Made by a program: the position numbers and the translations under genes. A stretch of DNA of 18,555 nt, from contig JBLIKA010000071.1 of NCBI GenBank assembly GCA_047637355.1, positions 1-18,555 of the forward strand. Reading direction: 5' to 3'. This DNA comes from Glaciecola sp047637355 (GTDB taxonomy: Bacteria; Pseudomonadota; Gammaproteobacteria; Enterobacterales; Alteromonadaceae). Shown here piece after piece: positions 7,583 to 15,222 of this stretch; within the stretch, counting starts at the first letter, position 1; every line of letters begins with the position of its first letter. Below the pieces are notes generated by a model. The model did no database searches, was not told the origin of the DNA, and was given only the letters and a program-made list of their open reading frames with translations.

Positions 7583-8545
7583 ATGGCAAGAAGAAAAAAA
7601 GGCAGGGCGATTAATGGCGTCGTTCTTGTAGATAAGTATAGCGGTGAGTCATCTAATTTTATCTTGCAGCAAGTCAAACGCTTATATGGAGCGGCGAAAG
7701 CAGGTCATACCGGCGCGCTTGACCCGCTAGCAACTGGCATGCTGCCAATCTGCTTAGGCGAGGCAACCAAGTTCTCTCAATTTTTGTTAGACGCAGATAA
7801 AACTTATATAGTCACGGCAAAGCTGGGCGAACGTACTGATACATCAGACTCAGACGGCGATATTGTGGAAACTAAAACGGTTAATGTGACACGGGAATTT
7901 GTTGATTCTGCTGTTGAGGCTTTTCGGGGGCCCATTAAACAAGTTCCATCTATGTTTTCAGCTCTTAAACATAAAGGTAAACCTCTTTATTTTTATGCAA
8001 GGCAAGGTATTGTTATTGAACGCGAAGCTCGTGATATTACCATTCACTCATTAACTGTGCTGCGCTATGAAAATAATGAACTGGATATGCAAATAGCTTG
8101 TTCAAAAGGTACTTACATTCGATCTTTGGTGGATGATTTAGGCCAGGCATTAGGTTGTGGCGCGCATGTTACGATGCTTAGGCGCACAAAAGTTGCAGAC
8201 TTCCCAAGTGAAAATATGATTACCGTTGAAGAGTTACAATACCTGTCAGAAGATTTGTCAATAGACCGGGAATTTCGTAGTTTCGATAGGTTGGATGCAT
8301 TATTATTACCAACTGATACCGCAGTTTCAAATCTTCCAACCTTTAATGCAACCGACGATAGCATTGAGCGTTTTTTGCATGGACAAGAGATACTTGAGGA
8401 TAATCAATTTGCTAAAAGTGATCTAGTTAGAATTTATCGTGATTCAGACAATCGTTTTTATGGCATGGCAGAAGTCGATATCGGTGGAAATCTGCAACCT
8501 AAGAGAGTAGTTGTTTACAAAGAAAGCTATTTTGGCGAAAACTAA
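7583..8545 (+). CDS. truB: tRNA pseudouridine(55) synthase TruB
   Basis: This 320-residue protein converts U55 of the tRNA T-loop to pseudouridine and also acts as a tRNA folding chaperone. The catalytic aspartate is Asp47 in AGHTGALDPLATG, and the KTY and GTYIRSL motifs of the family follow. A C-terminal PUA domain covers about residues 240-315. The segment that normally reads DKPxGxTSN reads DKYSGESSN here, a departure in the N-terminal signature but away from the catalytic Asp. No clear Shine-Dalgarno sequence precedes the ATG, so translation may be coupled to rbfA 15 bases upstream. The length matches the Escherichia coli enzyme (314). Confidence 0.95.
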   Translation: MARRKKGRAINGVVLVDKYSGESSNFILQQVKRLYGAAKAGHTGALDPLATGMLPICLGEATKFSQFLLDADKTYIVTAKLGERTDTSDSDGDIVETKTVNVTREFVDSAVEAFRGPIKQVPSMFSALKHKGKPLYFYARQGIVIEREARDITIHSLTVLRYENNELDMQIACSKGTYIRSLVDDLGQALGCGAHVTMLRRTKVADFPSENMITVEELQYLSEDLSIDREFRSFDRLDALLLPTDTAVSNLPTFNATDDSIERFLHGQEILEDNQFAKSDLVRIYRDSDNRFYGMAEVDIGGNLQPKRVVVYKESYFGEN

Positions 8546-8555
8546 GTTAAAGCAC

Positions 8556-8583
8556 TTGTTTATTATCGCTTCATGGGTATAAT
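8556..8583 (+). promoter_or_regulatory. Promoter of rpsO
   Basis: TTGTTT and a consensus TATAAT are 16 bases apart, just after the truB stop. A dedicated rpsO promoter is also known in Escherichia coli. Confidence 0.8.
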
Positions 8584-8597
8584 ACCGGCTCTTTTTG

Positions 8598-8624
8598 GCA
8601 TGACTGAATTAGTGATCGGCATGC
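8598..8624 (+). promoter_or_regulatory. Possible S15 autoregulatory hairpin in the rpsO leader
   Basis: GCATG (8598-8602) pairs with CATGC (8620-8624), with a further short pairing ACT/AGT inside. S15 represses its own mRNA through structured leaders in several bacteria, but those structures differ widely between lineages. This is only a position-based suggestion. Confidence 0.3.
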
Positions 8625-8660
8625 TGTTGTTTAAACCATCTATCTATATTGGAGATAACT

Positions 8661-8930
8661 ATGTCACTAACTACAGAAGAAATCGCAACAATCATATCTG
8701 AGTACGGCGTTAAAGAGGGTGATACAGGTTCACCAGAAGTTCAAGTTGCCTTGTTAAGTCATAACATCAACAAACTTCAAGGTCACTTTAAAGAGCACAA
8801 AAAGGACCACCATTCACGTCGTGGTTTATTACGTATGGTTAGTCAGCGTAGAACGTTACTTGATTACCTAAAAGGTAAAAATGTTGAACGTTACCAAAAT
8901 CTTATCAAGCGTTTAGGCCTACGTCGTTAA
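8661..8930 (+). CDS. rpsO: 30S ribosomal protein S15
   Basis: ATG at 8661, six bases after GGAG, gives 89 residues, the standard S15 length. The protein reads MSLTTEEIATI and keeps GDTGSPEVQVALL, the HHSRRGLL rRNA-binding segment and the KRLGLRR end. S15 is a primary binder of 16S rRNA that organises the central domain of the small subunit. An upstream in-frame TTG at 8649 overlaps the ribosome-binding site and is rejected. The gene has its own promoter and a very strong terminator. In most relatives the next gene is pnp (polynucleotide phosphorylase); here it is not. Confidence 0.98.
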   Translation: MSLTTEEIATIISEYGVKEGDTGSPEVQVALLSHNINKLQGHFKEHKKDHHSRRGLLRMVSQRRTLLDYLKGKNVERYQNLIKRLGLRR

Positions 8931-8947
8931 TTCGGCAGCTTAACGTA

Positions 8948-8987
8948 AGACATAAAAAAAGCACCTTAGGGTGCTTTTTTTATGTCT
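8948..8987. terminator. Bidirectional terminator after rpsO
   Basis: An 18-pair perfect stem, AGACATAAAAAAAGCACC with its complement, encloses the four-base loop TTAG. The A and T tracts flank the GC core on both sides, so it can end rpsO transcription on the plus strand and the convergent gene at 9087-9812 on the minus strand. Confidence 0.93.
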
Positions 8988-9086
8988 GATGATACGTAAT
9001 TTTTGAGTCTAATACCGTTATTCGCTGCTTACGCAATTAACAATTCGGTTATATACTTATATAATTACTCAGGCAAATAAGTATTT

Positions 9087-9812
9087 TTAGACTGTTTTCT
9101 TTGCGATTTCCTGTAACAACGATTCCAAGTCAGAAATCTTTTCAAGGAGCGTCGAATTTTTCGATTCTAAATTTTTAACCTTATCACTTAGGATTTTTAT
9201 TTGATTTATTTGATTACTTACTTTTGCACCTGTTTGTTCTGCATTTACATTCACTACCAGAATATCGTTGGCCTGGGTCGATAACTTTTCATTTAAGCCG
9301 TTTATGCGATTTAACATCTGTTGAATATTAGTAGTCGCCTCGTTAAGTGTAACCTGGATGTTTTTGACATCAGTACCAAGATTTCCCTTTGTACTTACTA
9401 AATCGTTATTCAATGTCTTTATTTCTTCCTGATTACGTCTCCAAGCCGACGCCCACAGTTTGTCCATCTGGCCCCATAGATCTTCGGTTCTTTCGGCTAA
9501 CTCAGTGACTTTCACGCTAAGCGCCACAGTTGAGTTACCCATCTCTTCATCTGTTGCAGATAAACGTTGTTCGAGGGACTTGAGCCTACTTTCCGTATTT
9601 GCCGCTACGGTATTAGCTTGTTCCAGCTGCGCGTAGAGATAAATACAACCGACACTGGCACTTATCGCAACAACCAATACAATTGACATGAATATATTTG
9701 AACCATTTGATATTGAATTAGATTCTGGTGGCTCTGGGGGTCTTTTACCTATTGGACGACGTTCATCAACTTCAATATTAATGGGAGCAAAATCTTTATC
9801 ATTTTGTGACAT
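9087..9812 (-). CDS. Membrane-anchored coiled-coil protein of unknown function
   Basis: I cannot name this 241-residue protein. It begins with a polar, proline-rich N-terminal segment (about residues 1-38) and has one hydrophobic helix (about 41-63). The remainder is almost entirely heptad-like helix, suggesting an inner-membrane protein with a long periplasmic coiled coil. A distinctive patch, DLWGQMDKLWASAWRRNQ (about residues 111-128), interrupts the coil with tryptophans and arginines and may be a contact site. No enzymatic motif is visible. It converges on rpsO, shares that gene's bidirectional terminator, and diverges from the GGDEF-EAL gene. A role as an envelope scaffold or sensor partner is possible but unsupported. 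The ATG at 9810-9812 has only a weak ribosome-binding site. Confidence 0.8.
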   Translation of the reverse strand: MSQNDKDFAPINIEVDERRPIGKRPPEPPESNSISNGSNIFMSIVLVVAISASVGCIYLYAQLEQANTVAANTESRLKSLEQRLSATDEEMGNSTVALSVKVTELAERTEDLWGQMDKLWASAWRRNQEEIKTLNNDLVSTKGNLGTDVKNIQVTLNEATTNIQQMLNRINGLNEKLSTQANDILVVNVNAEQTGAKVSNQINQIKILSDKVKNLESKNSTLLEKISDLESLLQEIAKKTV

Positions 9813-10028
9813 ATGTGTAATTTCTTATAGTATTAAGCTTCTATGGATATGGTAAATCAAAATTTCAAACTATTCATGTTTAAATTTACCTAACTGTCAT
9901 ACTTTTAACCGAGATTCAATGATTTATAGGTATATTTGTGAGCTCGTAAAAATGGATGTAAGGTATAGACACAAATACTGCAATAACATATATTGCGAAC
10001 CGAGTTCCTAGAATATCGAATATATTAT

Positions 10029-12446
10029 ATGAAGTTGACCAGTAAAATATCGTTTACATTAGGTATACGAACGCTCATATTAGTATTAATGCTAGGCTTT
10101 GCCATGTCTTTTTTACAAACCTACATCGACTTTAAAAACAGACGAGCAGAAGTAAACGCATCCATTGAGTCAATTATTGATGCATCAAAGGATTCGGCGA
10201 AGAACGCTGTTTGGAACTTAGACAACGATTTAGCTGCACTGGTCATTAAAGGCCTTACTTATTTTAATCATTTTTCCTATGTTGCAATCTTAGATGAATG
10301 CGACAATGTCCTAGCTCAGTCAAACGACAAAGAGTTGGAGCAATTCAACAAGGTTTTGTCATTTTTTTTAGTCCCTAATATTAAAGAATACATTGTCCCC
10401 TTAACCGAGTCTAATTCATCAAAAGTCAGTGCTGGTGAATTACCAATAGAATCTGGAAAAATGCTCGTTCGAATAAATATACACTCTTCACTCAGTGATG
10501 TTTATGAGCGAGCGGTAAGAACCTTTATTATCTCACTTGCGGGTTATATTTTTATATCCTTCACACTGGTTTTACTTTATCACTTTAGTTTAGCTGCGCC
10601 ACTTATGCGCCTAGCTAGCCGCTTTGAAAGAGTAAACACGTCATCTTTTACTGAGCAGTCGATTAGCAAACTTAGAGGTCATGAGTCGGATGAATTTAGC
10701 AAAATTATTGATTCAGCAAATGATTTATTAGGACGAATAGCATCAAGTCAAACCCTCCTGACGCAGCGCAGTCAGCGTTTTAGACTAATCCTTGATACTG
10801 CCCCTGCGATTATTTATTCATTGGACAATGAGGGTAAGTTTGTATTTGCCAATAAAGCGACTGCGTCATTCTATGGTTTCTCTATATTTGAGCTAAAAGG
10901 AAAATTAGCGTCTGAAATTATTCAGCCTGTTGATCCCGCTTTAATGGAGGTCTTGAATAAGTTTATAATGGATAATTCACGACAGATGAACCTGATATTT
11001 GAAGCTTATGATTCGCAAAAAGTGAAATGCGTGATGGAAATGTCGCTTGTAAAATTCCATACATACGATGGCCAAAGTATTTTAGTAGTAGGCAACGATG
11101 TCACAAAACGCGTTGTTGCAGAAGAGAAAATTGAAAATTTAGCCTATTGTGATTCACTCACAAACTTACCAAATCGTAACAAAGTATATGAAATATTAAA
11201 CGCTCAAAATATTACAGTTTCAAACAGTCAATACCAAGTGGCTATATTGGCCGACTTAGATCAATTTAAGCGAATTAACGATACGTTGAGCCATAGTGTC
11301 GGCGACCAACTAATTATTAAGTTAGCAGAGCGATTATCAACCGAATTTAAGGATATCGGTTTTGTTGCGCGCTTGGGCGCTGATGAATTTCTACTGCACA
11401 GTGAACAGCTATCTAGTAATCGAGAGATTGCCAATTCAACCGCGTTTGAACTTGCTGAAAAACTAAGAAAATGTGTGAATAGAGAAATTGACATTGGGTT
11501 TCACAGCTATAATTTGTCTGCAAGTTTAGGTGTAGTTGTTTTTAAGCCTGGTTTTGAAACAGCTGATGAAATTTTGCAGTATGCAGATACTGCTATGTAC
11601 GAATCTAAAAAAGCGGGTCGTAATTGCTCAACATTGTTTATAGATAAAATGGCAACGGAAGCGGCTAAATTACTTAAGTTAGAACGCGATATAAGTACTG
11701 CAATTATTAAAGATGAATTCTTTTTCGTGCTTCAGCCATTGATATCATCTGTAACCATGGAAGTTACTTCGGCAGAGGCGCTTATTCGCTGGCAGCGAGA
11801 TGATAAGATCGTTGCACCTGACGATTTCATTCCTTTTCTTGAAGAAAGTGCGTTGATCATTGATGTTGGTGACAAAATGCTAACCAAAGTGTGCGAATTT
11901 TTAGTGCAATTGAAACAGCAGGGGCTTTTGGCTGCTTCTTTTAAAATCGCTGTCAACATTAGTGGTAAGCAATTGTCAAAAAGCAATTTCATAGACAAAG
12001 TAACTAATGTGTTGAGAAAATATCAGATTGCTGGTCATTATCTTGAATTTGAAATCACCGAAAGCGTCGCGCTAGACAATCTAAAAGACACTATAAATAA
12101 AATAAATCAATTAAAAAAAATCGGTATCAGTTTTAGTCTGGACGATTTCGGTACGGGCTATAGTTCACTTAGTCATTTAAAAGACTTGCCGGTTGATAAA
12201 CTGAAAATTGACCAGTCATTTATTAATGATATTAATGTTGATAAACAAGATGAAAATCTCGTTAAATCGATTCTTCAACTTGCTGTCAACCTAGGTATTG
12301 TTACTGTTGCCGAAGGGGTTGAAACAAAGGAACAAGTAGAGTGGCTAAAAGAAAATGGAAGCATGTTATTACAAGGTTACTATTTCAGTCGACCAATCTT
12401 ACCTGCTGAATTCGTTGATAAATATTTAACTCCAAGTATACAGTAA
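10029..12446 (+). CDS. Membrane PAS-GGDEF-EAL protein, probable c-di-GMP phosphodiesterase
   Basis: Read from the ATG at 10029 (a TTG at 9993 is an alternative; neither has a good ribosome-binding site), the protein has 805 residues. Order: membrane helix (14-31), periplasmic sensor with A-WNLD at about 60-65 and GL repeated downstream, second helix (about 161-186), a HAMP-like linker, PAS (about 249-365), GGDEF (about 374-535) and EAL (about 560-800). The GGDEF signature is GADEF (450-454), and no RxxD inhibitory site lies before it, so cyclase activity is doubtful. The EAL site looks complete: EAL 583-585, VNISG, ExxE, DDFGTG from 705, KID and E762 in AEGVE. The likely reaction is c-di-GMP hydrolysis to pGpG, gated by a periplasmic signal. 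It is convergent with the hybrid kinase gene. Confidence 0.93.
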   Translation: MKLTSKISFTLGIRTLILVLMLGFAMSFLQTYIDFKNRRAEVNASIESIIDASKDSAKNAVWNLDNDLAALVIKGLTYFNHFSYVAILDECDNVLAQSNDKELEQFNKVLSFFLVPNIKEYIVPLTESNSSKVSAGELPIESGKMLVRINIHSSLSDVYERAVRTFIISLAGYIFISFTLVLLYHFSLAAPLMRLASRFERVNTSSFTEQSISKLRGHESDEFSKIIDSANDLLGRIASSQTLLTQRSQRFRLILDTAPAIIYSLDNEGKFVFANKATASFYGFSIFELKGKLASEIIQPVDPALMEVLNKFIMDNSRQMNLIFEAYDSQKVKCVMEMSLVKFHTYDGQSILVVGNDVTKRVVAEEKIENLAYCDSLTNLPNRNKVYEILNAQNITVSNSQYQVAILADLDQFKRINDTLSHSVGDQLIIKLAERLSTEFKDIGFVARLGADEFLLHSEQLSSNREIANSTAFELAEKLRKCVNREIDIGFHSYNLSASLGVVVFKPGFETADEILQYADTAMYESKKAGRNCSTLFIDKMATEAAKLLKLERDISTAIIKDEFFFVLQPLISSVTMEVTSAEALIRWQRDDKIVAPDDFIPFLEESALIIDVGDKMLTKVCEFLVQLKQQGLLAASFKIAVNISGKQLSKSNFIDKVTNVLRKYQIAGHYLEFEITESVALDNLKDTINKINQLKKIGISFSLDDFGTGYSSLSHLKDLPVDKLKIDQSFINDINVDKQDENLVKSILQLAVNLGIVTVAEGVETKEQVEWLKENGSMLLQGYYFSRPILPAEFVDKYLTPSIQ

Positions 12447-12516
12447 TCGTTTTTTTAAAGGGATAATCCGACTACGGATTGGATTCTTCCTAGCCTTGTA
12501 TTTATATTACTTAGCT
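12447..12516. other. Short convergent gap between the EAL gene and the kinase gene
   Basis: AATCCG-ACTA-CGGATT at 12465-12480 can form a small hairpin, but no T run follows on either strand. It may be a weak or Rho-assisted stop for both convergent genes. Confidence 0.3.
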
Positions 12517-15210
12517 TTAGTTCGTTGGTATAAATATCTGTTTAAGCGCATTTACTAGGTTTTTACTTACAATTGGTTTAGTTAAGTAGTCATTCATGCC
12601 GCAATTCAGGGCAATGTCGCGGTCCTCCTGCAGTGCATGTGCTGATATACCAATAATGGGTAAGGTGATATCGCCACTTTGTCTTATAATTTTAGTTGCT
12701 TCAATGCCATCCAACACAGGCATTTGAACATCCATCAACACCAAATCATATGCTCTATTTATTCTAAGTGCCTCAACGGCCTCACTGCCGTTATTTGCTA
12801 CGTCGTAGGTCAATCCAAAACTTTTTAACATTTCTCCCATGACTATCTGATTTATCTCGTTATCTTCAACTAGCAGTATATGTCCTTTGAACTTGGCTAC
12901 TTTGGTTTCGGTTTTGGCTTTACAAAGAAGACTAGATTCATTATTAATATCCGCGTCATTATTTAATACCGATATAAAGTGATTGATGTTTTCAAATGAA
13001 AACGGGTGGGATATTACGGGGCATTGGTATTCGGCTGTTATTTTTGTAGCTAGCTTCAACGGTTGCATTTTTGTCACACAACCAAAATTGACTTTATGTT
13101 CTTTAAAATATTGAAACGTGGAATGTAAAGATTGGGCATGTTCAAAATCATGAATATCAAATATAAATACAGTTTCTTTTTGAACACTCAGGTCGTCAAA
13201 TTCATGATAGGACTTATATAGCGCAGCGGGCATGATGATTTTTACATATTCAGCGTAAAGTAAGGGGGGAGCATCCGACACATAAATCAACTCTTTTTTA
13301 ATGCTCTTTATTGTGGTGGAGATTACATCCTCTCCTTCTCTTATAAGCTTGAATGAGCAGATGAATGTGCTGCCAAACCCAATTTTTGAGGTCACTTTTA
13401 TTTCACCATACATTAAGGCGGTTAACTGTTTTACTATTGCGAGACCAAGTCCCGTTCCTCCATATTTTCGACTTATCGAATTATCACCCTGAGTAAACGG
13501 CGAAAATATTGATTCGAGTCTATTTTCTTCTATGCCAACACCAGAATCCATTACTTGAACCTCGAGAAAAAACATATCAGGCTCATCGCTTTCGTTATAC
13601 AGAAAAGAAACAGAGATAGTGCCGGAATGAGTGAATTTGATTGCGTTATTGGTTAAATTTAAAATGACTTGAGAGATTCTTAATGAATCACCAATGGCTT
13701 TGAGGGGCAAGCGGGGATCAATAAATATTTCTATGTTAAGTTGTTTCTCGGATGCTGGTGAAACTGTAAATGCGCTAAGGCTGTTAAACAGTATAGTGAG
13801 AGAAAATCGACTATTTTCGATATTAAGTTTATCAGCTTCGATTTTTGAGAAGTCTAAAATATCTTTGATTACATTCAGTAATATCTGACTTGAATAAGCG
13901 ACTTTTTCTAGATGACTTCTAACTTTAGGATCAAGCGAACTTTGGAGAGACATATCAATCAAACCAATAATACCGTTCATAGGTGTTCTAATTTCATGAC
14001 TCATATTCGCTAAGAATCTACTTTTGGAGGCATTCGCTATTTCAGCTTGATTTATTGCTTCAGCTAACTCGAGGTTAAGTGTTTCTTGTTCATTATTTAA
14101 CTGTTGTGATTCTTCTAGTAGCTCTTTAGTTTGCTGGTTTTTTTTGCTAAATACACTTGCCGAACCTGCCAGTCTGCCGATCTCATCCTTACGATTTACA
14201 AAAGGAATATCGACATCATCTTCGCCCTTAGCCAAACGGTCGAAAACGCGGGTAATCCCGTGTAGTGGAATAAATATGCGAGTAGCTACAATAAATGCAA
14301 TTAGTATAGTGATGAATATCCCCACTATTGCTGATATATTCATTTGAGATTGTGATTCGCTAATGTTGATTTTTATTTGCTGGTTTGTTTCATTCGCAAA
14401 CAAGGCAGATTTTTGCGCCATTTCTTGGGATAAAAATAAAAACTCGTTAGCAGAGCCGGCCATGATAACGTTTACTAGATAAATATATCCTTGAGTGGCA
14501 TGTGTTAGTTGAATGAATGTTTTATTTACTTTATCTATTTGAGCGTTTACCAATATCTTATCTTGAGCATATCCTTCGATGTTTCGCACGATTTCTTTTG
14601 CAATAAAAAGCTTATTTGAAAATTGCTTATTTAATACAGAGCTTGGATTCAATAGATATCGATATGCTAGGTTTTCAGCGGAATAAAAGTATACTTTTAA
14701 ACTGTCATTTTGTTGAGTTAAATTAACAAATTGAGCACTACCAAGTAACTCTTCAATATCTCCTATTAGTCCTTCCTTAAAGTAGGTGTCTCTGAGTTTA
14801 CGACCTTCAACAACACTAATGAAATTGGTGGAATAGTTGTCAATATGAAATTGCATTGCTTCGATTTGAATTCTTGCTTCTTCTGCGGTTTGACCTTCGG
14901 TAGTGCCAAGTTGTATTTTGTCCAATCTGCTTTTTATTTCTTGGAACAATATATCAAACCGTCTGACAGCTGAATTACTTCCGGTATTTTTAAATATAAG
15001 AACTTGTCTTTGCAAGTCCAAAACGTCCCGTTCTAATTCGTGAACTAGTTTTTCTTTGGAAATGGTTTTTTGATAATTAGAAAACTCATTAATTAACTGA
15101 GTTTGATTTAGTTTTGCGAAAACAATTTGTCCAATTTCTATTAACAAAAAAATAGATAGAAAGAGGGTGATCTGAACTTTTAAAGAAAATATCTTATTAT
15201 TCTTTTTCAT
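12517..15210 (-). CDS. Hybrid sensor histidine kinase with receiver domain
   Basis: This 897-residue inner-membrane kinase has a first helix at about 10-32, a long helical periplasmic region (about 33-290), a second helix (about 292-315), HAMP (about 310-365), a short coiled coil, HisKA with phospho-acceptor His405 in SHEIRTPMNG, and HATPase_c with LNLTNNAIKF (about 520) and GGTGLGLAIV (about 586). A segment of about 645-750 looks like a receiver fold without the usual acidic pocket. A true receiver (about 776-893) has acidic VEDN, Asp827 in LMDVQMP and Lys878 in LTKPI. There is no Hpt domain, so phosphotransfer would need another protein. It starts 12 bases after the binding-protein gene with no Shine-Dalgarno sequence, implying co-transcription and translational coupling. 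The architecture resembles TorS-type kinases that read a periplasmic binding protein. Confidence 0.95.
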   Translation of the reverse strand: MKKNNKIFSLKVQITLFLSIFLLIEIGQIVFAKLNQTQLINEFSNYQKTISKEKLVHELERDVLDLQRQVLIFKNTGSNSAVRRFDILFQEIKSRLDKIQLGTTEGQTAEEARIQIEAMQFHIDNYSTNFISVVEGRKLRDTYFKEGLIGDIEELLGSAQFVNLTQQNDSLKVYFYSAENLAYRYLLNPSSVLNKQFSNKLFIAKEIVRNIEGYAQDKILVNAQIDKVNKTFIQLTHATQGYIYLVNVIMAGSANEFLFLSQEMAQKSALFANETNQQIKINISESQSQMNISAIVGIFITILIAFIVATRIFIPLHGITRVFDRLAKGEDDVDIPFVNRKDEIGRLAGSASVFSKKNQQTKELLEESQQLNNEQETLNLELAEAINQAEIANASKSRFLANMSHEIRTPMNGIIGLIDMSLQSSLDPKVRSHLEKVAYSSQILLNVIKDILDFSKIEADKLNIENSRFSLTILFNSLSAFTVSPASEKQLNIEIFIDPRLPLKAIGDSLRISQVILNLTNNAIKFTHSGTISVSFLYNESDEPDMFFLEVQVMDSGVGIEENRLESIFSPFTQGDNSISRKYGGTGLGLAIVKQLTALMYGEIKVTSKIGFGSTFICSFKLIREGEDVISTTIKSIKKELIYVSDAPPLLYAEYVKIIMPAALYKSYHEFDDLSVQKETVFIFDIHDFEHAQSLHSTFQYFKEHKVNFGCVTKMQPLKLATKITAEYQCPVISHPFSFENINHFISVLNNDADINNESSLLCKAKTETKVAKFKGHILLVEDNEINQIVMGEMLKSFGLTYDVANNGSEAVEALRINRAYDLVLMDVQMPVLDGIEATKIIRQSGDITLPIIGISAHALQEDRDIALNCGMNDYLTKPIVSKNLVNALKQIFIPTN

Positions 15211-15222
15211 GTTTAGTGAGCG

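Noticed and set aside
12465..12480. Hairpin AATCCG-ACTA-CGGATT as an intrinsic terminator
   Set aside because: No T run follows the stem on either strand, so it was listed only as a possible weak stop in the convergent gap.
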